From Moduliflexus sp964602655 (lineage in GTDB: Bacteria > Moduliflexota > Moduliflexia > Moduliflexales > Moduliflexaceae), in contig CAZRSF010000006.1 of assembly GCA_964602655.1 (NCBI GenBank), positions 1 to 64,000 of the forward strand: DNA of 64,000 nucleotides. Reading direction: 5' to 3'. Below are positions 8,636-17,700 of this stretch, piece by piece; positions within the stretch are counted from its first letter, which is position 1, and each line of letters begins with the position of its first letter. The notes below the pieces were generated by a model. That model searched no databases. It worked only from the letters and a program-made list of their open reading frames with translations, and was not told where the DNA came from. The position numbers were made by a program, and so were the translations under genes.

Positions 8636-8668
8636 CCTCGCGCCGCGCTTCATCAGCGCGGCGCGAGG
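8636..8668. terminator. Strong GC-rich hairpin after the alpha-glucosidase gene
   Basis: CCTCGCGCCGCGCT (8636-8649) pairs perfectly with AGCGCGGCGCGAGG (8655-8668). No T-run follows on the plus strand, but on the minus strand the stem is followed by AAACAACGCTTTTTT. It lies between convergent genes and probably ends both transcripts. Confidence 0.6.
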
Positions 8669-8704
8669 TATGTACAATTGATGTCGCAGCGCCATGTCTG
8701 CGCA

Positions 8705-8938
8705 TCAATACCAGGCATTCGCCGAAAAACGGGTATCCTCCTGAAATTCGAAGTCCAGGTCGCTGAAAATATCGTATTCCATCAATTCCATAACGCCATC
8801 GTCATGATGCTTATAAAACTCGACGACTTTGTCTGCCGATTCATCGTCGCCGAAGGCATCCGCATCGTTGAGACCAAGTTGCAAATACGTCATCGGAACG
8901 TCATGCGCTGCATGTATGTTGCGTGATTGGCGAGACAT
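8705..8938 (-). CDS. Small acidic protein of unknown function
   Basis: A 77-residue, strongly acidic protein rich in Asp and Glu (for example DADAFGDDESADKVVEFYKHHDDG). No signal peptide, membrane segment or known motif is seen. AGGAGG lies about 10 nt before the ATG, which is the main support. An overlapping plus-strand reading frame at 8600-8926 lacks such a site. The gene converges on the alpha-glucosidase gene and is followed by the strong hairpin at 8636. I do not recognise the family. Confidence 0.5.
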   Translation of the reverse strand: MSRQSRNIHAAHDVPMTYLQLGLNDADAFGDDESADKVVEFYKHHDDGVMELMEYDIFSDLDFEFQEDTRFSANAWY

Positions 8939-9093
8939 GATACTGTTCCCTCCTTTTTGTTAAAAGTCAGTTCACATAGCGATCACAAACCTCCTCTTCG
9001 TTATTTGAGATACCATCGTAATATTCATATTGTGTTATGACACTGTGTCGTTTCTGCTAAAATTCGAGAACGCTGTAAAAATTTTCCGAACAA

Positions 9094-9486
9094 TCAATTC
9101 GCTTGTTGAGCGTCATCGCGCTCGACAAAGACTTCTTTCGCGGCAAACACGCCATTTAACGCCGCCGGAAATCCAGCATACACCGCCATCTGAATCATAA
9201 TTTCAACGATTTCTTGCCGGGTGCAGCCCACATTCAACGCGCCATGAATATGCACTTTCAATTGCGGTCGCGCATTCCCAAGCGCCGCGAGGGCGGCGAC
9301 CGTCGCGATTTCGCGGGATTTCAAGTCCAATCCGGGACGCGAATAGACATCGCCGAACGGAAATTCGATGATGTAGCGTCCTAAATCCGGCGCAATATCT
9401 TTCAGGCTTTCAAGCACCTTCTCTCCGGCGTCGCCGTCAATTTCTCGCAGTTTTTGCCATCCCTGTTCATATCGCTGATTTTCCAT
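9094..9486 (-). CDS. Carboxymuconolactone decarboxylase (AhpD-like) family protein
   Basis: A 130-residue protein of the CMD family. The start at 9486 (MENQRYEQGWQKL) is chosen because AAAGGAG precedes it and the family is normally about 125-130 residues; the reading frame is open 33 codons further upstream without a ribosome site. The hallmark C-terminal part is clear: HIHGALNVGCTRQEIVEI near residues 80-98, followed by a Gly/Ala-rich helix. Members include gamma-carboxymuconolactone decarboxylase and AhpD-like peroxidase partners. Only one Cys (in VGCTR) is visible and the AhpD Cys-x-x-Cys pair is absent, so a peroxidase role is not supported. The gene appears monocistronic. Confidence 0.85.
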   Translation of the reverse strand: MENQRYEQGWQKLREIDGDAGEKVLESLKDIAPDLGRYIIEFPFGDVYSRPGLDLKSREIATVAALAALGNARPQLKVHIHGALNVGCTRQEIVEIMIQMAVYAGFPAALNGVFAAKEVFVERDDAQQAN

Positions 9487-9785
9487 AAAAACATGACTCC
9501 TTTGTTGTCGTTCAGAGATTGTCCACGTTGATTTTTCCGAGAATACAAGCAACCGCTGTCGTCCATTTTCGTCCAATCGGGACATCAGTTCGGCGATAAT
9601 GATCCGGCAGCATCTCGCCTCAGCGACTCAAACCGTATGCTGTCAAGCGCATTGTCAACAACAATTTCATCTTATTTTTCACTTGACATTTGCGATGATT
9701 ATAATGTGTTCTTAAGGCGGGATTGCGCACCTTGACGAAATCCTTCTTACAATATATCCTTAAGTAGGTCTTACGGAGGAATGGC

Positions 9786-12332
9786 ATGAAATGGAATGGC
9801 TTACAGATGCGGGTGACGTTCTGGGCGGCAGCGTGCTTGCTGCTCACCGCCGCCGTGATTATTGCGTATTCGGCCGTTACGATGCAGCGCACCGCCGAAC
9901 TCGGGCAGAAAGATACCGCGTTTATCGCGTGGGGATATGCGGTCGCCGTCTCACAGCAACATGCCTACCGCGCGCAGGCGATGTTGGACACCGCGTTAGA
10001 CACCTCTCGCACACTTGCCCAAACGCTTCGAACGATCCATGCCAACAACACCGGACTTGAGCGAGACGATGTCACGGACATCCTGCGCGGCATCCTGGAA
10101 GACAACCCGAACTATGCGGGCATGTATGTCGCATGGAATCCGAATGCCTTCGACGGACGAGACGCCGAATTCGTCAATCAGCCAGGGCATGACGCTCGCG
10201 GGCGCTTTCTCCCGTATTGGATGCGAAACCGCGACGGCGCAGTGACGCTTGAAGCCTTGAGCGATGCTCAATACCGTCACATCGAGGAAGTCTGCCGATT
10301 CACTGATCATTCCGCGCAAGAATGCATCGTCAATCCCTCCGCCGACCCGTCGCAAAGCGCGTCAACACTGAAAATTTCGTTGATTGCCCCGATTATCGTC
10401 GAGAATACCGTGTACGGCATGACTGGCGTTGATCTCTACCTCGATGCGCTTCAGTCGCTTGTTGATAATGTGCAGGATTTGCAGGGCGGCGCGGGACGTA
10501 TCATCATCCTCAACCATGATGGCGTGATTGTCGCGGCGACCAATGAACCCGATTTGGCCGGACAGCACTATCAACTCATCCAAAAAGATTGGGAAGAAGA
10601 CCTTCAATCTGCTTTGCAAAGCGAGCAGACCTTTTCGGAAAACAACGAGGACGAGGAGCATCTGGAAGTCTTTACGCAACTTCATATCGGCAAAATTGCC
10701 ACGCCCTGGTTGGTCAATATCCTGATTCCCCGTGAAAAGATCATGGACGCCGCAGACGCGCAACTGCGACGCGCGAAACGCGATATCTGGAGGATGATTG
10801 GCATCGGGGCGGTCTGTTTGCTGGCCGCCATTGCGATCCAGTGGGGCTTATCCCGAACGATTGTCCGACCGATCAAAGAAGCGGTGGTCTTTGCGGAAGA
10901 ATTGGCGCGGGGCAATCTCGACGCCACGCTCAGGCTGCATGAAAAGGATGAACTCGGCGTATTAGCCGATGCGCTGCGCTCGATGAAGGAGAAAATCCGC
11001 AGCGTGCTGCAAGAAACCACCGTCATCATTCAAGGAATCGAATCCGGGCATCTGAACGTGCGCGGTAATTTCGACGGCGTGTCCGGCGGATGGCGCGAAT
11101 TGGGCGCAGGCTTGAACAATGTGGCGCAGGCGTTTCTGTCGCCGTTTCAGATGACGATTTCCTATCTGGATCGCATTGCCAACGGCGACATTCCCCCCAA
11201 AATCGATCCTGACCAGTATCAGGGCGATATTGTGCAGGTGATCGAAAATTTGAATCAATGTATTGACACCATGACGGGATTAGCGTCAGAGACGCAGAAA
11301 TTGACGACTGCCGCGATGCAAGGGCATTTCGGGTATCGCAGCGAGATCGAACGCTTCGGCGGCGCGTATGCCGAGATCGTGCGCGGCATGAATAGTGCCA
11401 TCGCCGCGCTCGTCGGCCACATTGACCGCATTCCGGTCGCGATTCACGTCATTGATCGGGAGTTCGCCATTCGCTATATCAATACGGCGGGAGCAGAGAT
11501 GATCGGAGCGCCGCCGGAAACGCTGATCGGCCAGAAATGTCATGCGTGTTTCAAAACATCGGATTGCCAGACCGCGTCATGCGCCTGCGCGCAAACCTTC
11601 GTCAGTGGGGCGATTCACGCTCGTGAGACCTCGGCGCATCTGCAAGACCGCGCGATGCATCTGACGCATAACAGCATTCCGCTCCGCGATCAACAGGGCG
11701 AGATGATTGGCGCATTGGAAATTCTTGTTGACCAGACGGAGATCAAAGACGCGATGGCGTCGGTGCAGAATCAGAACTGGCTGCGCACCGGTCAGGCCGA
11801 ACTCAGCAATGTGATGCGCGGGGAACAAGACCTGCCGACCTTAGCGAAACAGATCGTCGCCTATCTCACGGCCTATCTCACCGCCGAGATCGGCGCATTG
11901 TATCTTGCGCAGCGCCAGCATGACGCCACGACCCTGCAAATCATCGGCAGCGTCGGCTATACCCGGCGCGCCCATCCTGACACGCAGATCGCCTTCGGCG
12001 AAGGATTCGCCGGACAGGCCGCCTTAGAGCAGGAATGCCTGCTCTATACGGACATTCCGGAGGAGGAGTTGCTGATTAAGACGGCTGTCGGGTATGTGTC
12101 GCCGCGCCAGGTGGTTGTCTGCCCGTTTTTTTATGATGGCGAATTGGAAGGCGTCGTCGAAATCGGTACGCTTCAGGAGTTTCGCGACGCGCAGATCGAA
12201 TTTCTCAAACAGGCAGCGGAAAATATTGCGGTCGCTTTTCATTCCGCCCGCACACGCATCACAATGCAAGCCCTGCTGGAACAGACGCAGCAGCAAGCCG
12301 AAGAATTGCGGATGCAGCAAGCGCATTCGTAA
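9786..12332 (+). CDS. Membrane dCache-HAMP-PAS-GAF sensor protein lacking a transmitter domain
   Basis: An 848-residue sensor. A first membrane helix (about 9-31) is followed by an external double-Cache-type domain (about 40-325), a second helix (about 335-357), a HAMP domain (about 357-408) and further HAMP-like linker units. Next come a PAS domain (about 550-655) with a cluster of cysteines (CHACF, DCQ, CAC) and a GAF domain (about 665-825). The chain ends in a short coiled coil (EELRMQQAHS). The GAF part and its flanks closely match the hybrid kinase at 14736, which continues into a long coiled coil, HisKA, ATPase and receivers. This protein has no output domain. It may be a co-sensor that works through the neighbouring kinase, or the product of a truncation. 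GGAGGA precedes the ATG. Confidence 0.85.
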   Translation: MKWNGLQMRVTFWAAACLLLTAAVIIAYSAVTMQRTAELGQKDTAFIAWGYAVAVSQQHAYRAQAMLDTALDTSRTLAQTLRTIHANNTGLERDDVTDILRGILEDNPNYAGMYVAWNPNAFDGRDAEFVNQPGHDARGRFLPYWMRNRDGAVTLEALSDAQYRHIEEVCRFTDHSAQECIVNPSADPSQSASTLKISLIAPIIVENTVYGMTGVDLYLDALQSLVDNVQDLQGGAGRIIILNHDGVIVAATNEPDLAGQHYQLIQKDWEEDLQSALQSEQTFSENNEDEEHLEVFTQLHIGKIATPWLVNILIPREKIMDAADAQLRRAKRDIWRMIGIGAVCLLAAIAIQWGLSRTIVRPIKEAVVFAEELARGNLDATLRLHEKDELGVLADALRSMKEKIRSVLQETTVIIQGIESGHLNVRGNFDGVSGGWRELGAGLNNVAQAFLSPFQMTISYLDRIANGDIPPKIDPDQYQGDIVQVIENLNQCIDTMTGLASETQKLTTAAMQGHFGYRSEIERFGGAYAEIVRGMNSAIAALVGHIDRIPVAIHVIDREFAIRYINTAGAEMIGAPPETLIGQKCHACFKTSDCQTASCACAQTFVSGAIHARETSAHLQDRAMHLTHNSIPLRDQQGEMIGALEILVDQTEIKDAMASVQNQNWLRTGQAELSNVMRGEQDLPTLAKQIVAYLTAYLTAEIGALYLAQRQHDATTLQIIGSVGYTRRAHPDTQIAFGEGFAGQAALEQECLLYTDIPEEELLIKTAVGYVSPRQVVVCPFFYDGELEGVVEIGTLQEFRDAQIEFLKQAAENIAVAFHSARTRITMQALLEQTQQQAEELRMQQAHS

Positions 12333-12544
12333 AATTCAGAACGCTGGCAGGATATCAGCGATCCCGAATCAGGTTTTGTAAATTTATTGGATGGGTACAT
12401 TGACACACAACTAAAGCCCTTCAAAAGAGCATCACAGAAACAATTCAGCAGTTCACCACATGCGATGCTGAAGGACGATTCAATACTCATGAATAATGCC
12501 GCATATCAATAAAAATGAGTGATATACTGGTGAAAGCAAACTAA

Positions 12545-12664
12545 AAAGACTTGGTTTTTATAAAAGGGCTTTTTGAATCCGACAAAGTCACACCTGTGAG
12601 AGATAAGCTTTATCCGTTATGTGATGCCTCTGAAGCGCTCTGGTATTTTGAGAAGGACAGGTAA
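12545..12664 (+). pseudogene. Remnant of a medium-chain alcohol dehydrogenase C-terminus
   Basis: The 39 codons before the TAA read KDLVFIKGLFESDKV, then TPVRDKLYPLCDASEALWYF and EKDR. This matches the well-known C-terminal pattern of zinc-type/quinone-type dehydrogenases, DL.FLKEL.E.GK..PVIDR.YPL.EA.EALRYLE.G. An in-frame stop (12542-12544) stands directly before it and the usual final ARGKVVI segment is missing. The rest of the gene is gone. It shows that a deletion or insertion has occurred here. Confidence 0.6.
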
Positions 12665-12715
12665 ATCATCACAGTGGAACATCACGATAAACCTAAAAAT
12701 GTTTTACGTCGGACG

Positions 12716-12777
12716 CAAGAAGGCGGGTGGAAAAATTCGATGGTGTTTCTCGGCTTTGAGTTGCGCCCGCCTTCTTG
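12716..12777. repeat. 12-bp inverted repeat in the leader of the membrane SGNH gene
   Basis: CAAGAAGGCGGG (12716-12727) and CCCGCCTTCTTG (12766-12777) are perfect inverted copies with 38 bp between them. They lie 44 bp before the SGNH start codon. The role is unknown; a leader hairpin or a mobile-element end is possible. Confidence 0.5.
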
Positions 12778-12820
12778 TACCGGAGAAAACTATCTTTACC
12801 TTTTTATAAAGGAGGGGAAA

Positions 12821-14239
12821 ATGCCAAACATGTTATTTTCGAGAATTTCTAATAAACGTTATGGATTATGTGTGTTCACGATCTTTCTGCTAATTTGCGT
12901 TCAAGGAGGCGAATATTGGATTGCATATCTTACTGGAGACTGTGATGGCAAGATCACGACGCCATTATTGATAGATAGTTTATATCTGATCTATACATTG
13001 TTAGTTGTTGTTTTTTTTATTGCGTTTTTCCGTATATTTTCATCTCGTCCATATCCTATGATTTTGCATTTTTTGAACATTAATGCGATTTTTGTAGGTG
13101 GAATTCTTCTTCCTTTCTATGGGAATTCTATTGTACTTAAGATCGGAGGAGTGCTTCTGACGATTCATTTTCTTTTTATCATAGTGTTTAAGAATATTCT
13201 TGTCAAGGTCAGCGATATCCTTTTTAAAACATCGTTTGCAAAAGAAATTAGCCTTGCAATGACCGTGGTTATAATATCCATCGGAGGGAGTGAATATTTC
13301 GCTTTAGTTGCAACAAAATATCAAATCTTATCGTATTCTGTCCCAATGACAACAATGTTGCCTCAAGGTACCGAAGATTGGCGATTAGCGCATATCACCG
13401 CTGATGCTTACAGGGAAGCAGACCCTGTTTTTTGGTGGAGACCGATCAATCGATATCCCTATAATTCTCAACGATTCAAAGGAAAGGAAGTCTCTATAGA
13501 AAAAAAGGCTAACATATTTCGGATTATCTGCTATGGAGATTCCAACACTGATGGTCCAGATCGAGGAAATTGGCCAGAACAATTGCAATCTATTCTTGAT
13601 AAAACTGCGCATTCAAAACAACAAATGATATATGAGGTACTTAATGCTGGAGTGGCTGGCTATTCTTCTCATCAAGGATTTTTGCGATTCAAACAAGATA
13701 TGCGGAAGTTTAAACCAGACATAGTCCTTGTTTCTTTTGGATGGAACGATTTGGCAGATGCAATTGGAAAGCCGGATAAATTGTTTACTCCTCCTCCTCC
13801 AATGGTGGTTGCAATCCAACGATTTCTCCTGCATTTTCGTTTCTATCTTTGTTTGAAATATTATGTAACCCAATTACATGCCCAACAACAGTTCTCACTT
13901 AGTCAGAGAGTCTCTTTAGAGGATTATCTTGAAAATATGGGGAAATTTTTTTTACTTGCTAAAGAGAATCACATCAATATTGTTTTTTTAACGCGGCCTC
14001 ATCAAAAATCAGTATCTGAATTAGAACACACCTCTAATTGGCGGAAGCTGGTTCCTTCATATAATAGAAGTCTATTAGAGTTTGGTAAGCAAAACGATGT
14101 TTTGGTAATCGATGTTCAGAAGACATTTGAAACCATACCTGAATTATTCGGAGATGAATGTCATTTTACTATAGAAGGGCATCAAAAAATGGCCAAAATC
14201 ATTTATCAGAGTCTTGTTCATAATAGATTGCTTCCTTAG
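12821..14239 (+). CDS. Membrane-anchored SGNH/GDSL hydrolase
   Basis: A 472-residue protein with about five hydrophobic helices in the first 165 residues and an SGNH hydrolase domain after residue 225. Family blocks are visible: CYGDSNT (nucleophile Ser), NAGVAGYSSHQG, FGWND and a C-terminal DECHFTIEGH that gives the Asp and His of the triad. Such enzymes deacetylate or acylate sugars and lipids; the extracytoplasmic side is likely. The start at 12821 follows AAAGGAGGGG; the frame is open upstream without a ribosome site. The gene is clearly richer in A+T than its neighbours and lies between scars, which suggests transfer. Its stop codon is shared with the left end of the MITE-like element, so the C-terminus may be shortened. 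Confidence 0.8.
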   Translation: MPNMLFSRISNKRYGLCVFTIFLLICVQGGEYWIAYLTGDCDGKITTPLLIDSLYLIYTLLVVVFFIAFFRIFSSRPYPMILHFLNINAIFVGGILLPFYGNSIVLKIGGVLLTIHFLFIIVFKNILVKVSDILFKTSFAKEISLAMTVVIISIGGSEYFALVATKYQILSYSVPMTTMLPQGTEDWRLAHITADAYREADPVFWWRPINRYPYNSQRFKGKEVSIEKKANIFRIICYGDSNTDGPDRGNWPEQLQSILDKTAHSKQQMIYEVLNAGVAGYSSHQGFLRFKQDMRKFKPDIVLVSFGWNDLADAIGKPDKLFTPPPPMVVAIQRFLLHFRFYLCLKYYVTQLHAQQQFSLSQRVSLEDYLENMGKFFLLAKENHINIVFLTRPHQKSVSELEHTSNWRKLVPSYNRSLLEFGKQNDVLVIDVQKTFETIPELFGDECHFTIEGHQKMAKIIYQSLVHNRLLP

Positions 14240-14379
14240 AGTATATCCCTAAATAGGGATGGTTTGATTTTTTACACAATATTTCGTGTTTTTCAGCAAC
14301 GCATGTTGAAAAATTTTTACGAATTTAGCGAAAAAAACGACCTCAAAATTTGAGCCATTGCTATTTAGGGATATACTCT
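14238..14379. mobile_element. MITE-like element with 25-bp terminal inverted repeats
   Basis: A 142-bp unit bounded by AGAGTATATCCCTAAATAG (14238-14256) and its exact complement CTATTTAGGGATATACTCT (14361-14379). Allowing two mismatches, the arms extend to 25 bp (14238-14262 and 14355-14379). The interior is AT-rich, has no coding capacity and holds a second hairpin (TTTTTCA...TTGAAAAA, about 14289-14315). These are the marks of a miniature inverted-repeat element. No clear target duplication is seen. Confidence 0.6.
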
Positions 14380-14735
14380 TAGAAACTGTTTTAAAATTTT
14401 TTCAATTCTGTTTTCTGTGCAGCGCTATCGGGTCGATGACGCGACTTAGGTGCGAGGCCTCGGCTGGGCAATGTCGTTCGGGTTGATAGCCCTCCCCTAC
14501 GATCAAATCACGAACCCTGTCTTTGCTGAAATAGCCCAATGCGCAATCAATGAAGTTCTTGCCATGATGCGAGCAAGTGAAGGAGTTTGTGAAGCGGGGG
14601 GCATAGAGTGGTCTGAACCCATTCCCCAATCGCTTACTGTTGAAGCTGGAAAGCGCGGGCGAAAATTATCGTGAATGTCTGCTTCAATGGCTGCGCTTTC
14701 CGAGGTGGCTGAAGCGAAGCGTTAGGAGGTTATGT
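14380..14735. other. Non-coding stretch before the hybrid kinase, possible insertion-sequence relic
   Basis: No recognisable gene. It begins with GAAACTGTTTTAAAATTTT, a sequence that looks like the end of an insertion sequence. A minus-strand frame of 75 codons (14402-14629) is open, but I do not recognise the product and it lacks a ribosome site. The last bases hold the AGGAGG site of the kinase gene at 14736. Confidence 0.4.
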
Positions 14736-17700
14736 ATGATTCAGCGCATCAACCGATTTCGTCACAGCATTCTGACCAAATTATTCGGCGTGGGATTTGT
14801 CATCTTCCTGTCTGTCGCAGGCATTATCACGGTGACGCTGCTCTCGTTCATCCAAACGCGGGCGTTGCTCAGTTCGGCCATCGAGACGCAGATGAATCGG
14901 ATGATCGCCAATTCGACGCTGACGCGGCGCTTAAGCGAATCCTTCAATCAGACGACCCTGCGCTTCAGCCTGTTTCTTGACGATGGCAAGAATCTGGAGG
15001 CGAAACGCGACGAATGGATGCGGCAATTTCAAACCATTGTCACGGATGCCGAACAGCAGGGGGCGAACGATTTTGTCGCGACGTTACGCCAGTTTCAGCA
15101 GCAGGTTTCCCAGGAGTTTGAGACCTGCCAACACATCATCGAGACGTCCGACGCAATCCGCGAACTCGACGCGAATCTTGAAAACAATCTGACCAACCTG
15201 GAAAACCTCCTGAGCGAAGCCCTGATCAACATTGGGCTGGGAGCAGCCGAATCAGACCGAGACGCCATTGTTGCCAACCAAATCGCCACAATGATCCCGG
15301 AGTATCGGTCATTCTTATTTCAAATTCGGATACTTGTGATGACGTTCACGCGGGCGCATATCGGCGCGCAGCAGGTCGAACGCGCCTATGAACAGGAGAT
15401 TCTCACGCTCTTGGACGAATTCGGAAGCAAGCTCCAGCCAGTGACAACGAACGCCGCCGCCACATTCAGTTCTGTCGGGAAGCAGTTGTCTGAAACCATC
15501 GCATCGTATCAAACCGCCGTCACGGAACTCCGCCGATTATTATTGCAGTATCAACGCCAACTGCTTGAGTTGCAAACGACACAGCAGCAGATCACCGCAA
15601 CCATCGCGGAAATTGACCGCGAATATCTCTCCGCCTCGGAGAATATCCAGGAGAACATCCGCAGCGCCATCCGTTCGTCTCTCACCCTTGTTGTGGCTCT
15701 TTCGGCGGTGGTGTTGTGCATCCTGCTGGTTGCCAGTTCCTATGCCTTGAATATCGTTCGCCCGATCCACGATTTAGCGGGCGTGGCCACGCAAGTCGCG
15801 GAAGGCAATATGTCGCAGCATCTCCGCGTGAAAGGCTCAAAGGACGAAATCGGCCAGCTATTCGAGGCCATGGCCTACATGACGGACACCATCCAGCGCG
15901 TCACGCGCGAGATCGAGCGTTTGACGCAGGCCATCCTGCAAGGCAAATTGGCGGCGCGCGGCGATATTCAGGCGTTTTCAGGAGGCTGGCGCGAGTTGAT
16001 TGCCGGAGTCAATAGCGTGATCGAGGCGTTTCTGATTCCGATTGAAAACACCACGAACTATTTGGGGCAGATCGCGCGCGGCGACTTGCCCGACGAAATC
16101 GCGGCGGAATATCGCGGCGATTTCAATTCGATCAAAAGCCATCTGAACCTGTTGATCGCCTCGCTGCAAGATGTCACTGCGCTGGCGCACAAAATCGCCG
16201 GGGGCAACGTCAACGTCCGCATTACGCCGAGATCGGAACACGACGAGTTCATGGGCGCGCTGCAAAAAATGGTGACATATCTGCAAGAGATCGCGAACGT
16301 GACGGAACGAATTGCTCAAAACGAATTGACCGCGCAAGTCGCGCCGCAATCCGCCGACGACATGCTCAATCATTCCTTACAACGCATGATCGAAAATCTG
16401 CGTGCCATTTCCGCCGAAAACGCGCATTCGCTTGAAGATGTGCGGCAGCAAAACTGGATGCGATCCGGACAGGCGGAATTGGGGAATGTAATGAGCGGTG
16501 AACAACGCCTCGTCACGCTCTCCAAAAACGTGATTACCTATCTCGCAAGGTATCTCGACCTCCCGGTCGGCGCATTATATCTCGCCGAAGAGCGGGACGG
16601 AGAGACGGTGCTGCAATTAACCGGGAGTTATGCCTATTATCGGCGGAAGGGCATCCGCAGCACATTCAAAATCGGTGAAAGTTTAGTCGGGCAGGCGGCG
16701 TTGGAAAAAGAGTGTCTCCAGTATGCCAACCTGCCCGGCGATTATCTTCAGGTCGGCTCAGGATTGGGCGAGACGCCGCCGCGCCATGTTCTGGTTATGC
16801 CGTTCGTGTACGAAGGCGAACTCAAAGGCGTCATCGAACTCGGCAGCCTCGACCAGCTTACCGACACGCAGACCGATTTCTTGACGCAAGCCGCCGCCAA
16901 TATTGCGATCACCTTTCATACGGTGCAAAATCGGCTCAAAGTGCAGGCATTGTTGGAGGCGACGCAGCGTCAGGCGCAGGAACTTCAATTGCAGCAGGAA
17001 CATCTGCGCGTGGCGAACGAAGAATTGAAATTGCAAACCGACGCCTTGCGCGAATCCGAGCAGCATTTACAGCAGCAGCAGGAAGAGTTGCGGCAGACGA
17101 ACGAAGAATTGGAACAGCAGACACGGGCGCTTGAAGGGCAGCAGCGCGAAATGGAGGAAAAAAATCTCGCCCTGCAAGAAGCCCGGCGCGTCATTGAAGA
17201 AAAAGCGAAAGACCTGGAATTGTCCAGTAAATACAAATCCGAATTCCTCGCCAACATGTCGCATGAACTTCGCACGCCGCTCAACAGCCTGCTGATTCTT
17301 TCCAATCTGCTGCGCGACAATAAAGACGGCAATTTGACCGCCAAACAGGTGGAATTCGCGGCGATGATCAACAAGTCGGGCGTGGAGTTATTGGAACTGA
17401 TTAACGGCGTGCTCGATCTGTCCAAAGTCGAAGCCGGCAAAATGGACGTGAATGTGGAGGAGATGAGCCTGTCCGGTCTGGCTTCGTATATCAAGCAGGC
17501 GTTTACGCATGTCGCCGACAGCAAACATCTGACGTTGGACGTGATTCTCGAACCGAATGCGCCTGCGGCCATTCACAGCGACCGCCAGCGTATCGAACAA
17601 ATCGTGAAAAATTTTCTTTCGAACTCCTTCAAATTTACGGAACGCGGCGGCGTCACGGTGCGCATGTTCTGCCCGCCAGAGACAACGCGCCTCTCGCAGA

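Larger units (their letters stand above)
12333..12820. other. Scarred region between the sensor and the membrane SGNH gene
   Basis: No intact gene is seen. The frame of the preceding sensor gene stays open for 59 codons after its TAA (12333-12512), but the sequence does not match the paralogous kinase. A remnant of an alcohol-dehydrogenase C-terminus (12545-12664) and an inverted repeat (12716-12777) follow. The base composition changes from the GC-balanced sensor gene to AT-rich DNA across this stretch. Confidence 0.5.

Noticed and set aside
8600..8926. Plus-strand open frame of 108 codons after the alpha-glucosidase gene
   Set aside because: It starts inside the terminator region, runs antisense to the small acidic gene, has no ribosome site and encodes no recognisable sequence. 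The minus-strand gene has a clear AGGAGG.
9683..9705. TTGACA followed by a perfect TATAAT before the large sensor gene
   Set aside because: The spacer is only 11 bp, which does not allow normal sigma-70 recognition. The TATAAT may still be a -10, but no -35 stands at the right distance.
12674..12820. In-frame upstream extension of the membrane SGNH gene
   Set aside because: The upstream part spans an inverted repeat, has no ribosome site and does not resemble a signal sequence. AAAGGAGGGG directly precedes the ATG at 12821.
14402..14629. Minus-strand frame of 75 codons before the hybrid kinase, considered as a transposase remnant
   Set aside because: I could not recognise a transposase motif. 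Only the position next to the MITE-like element and the IS-like sequence at 14380 suggested it, so it is not listed as a gene.
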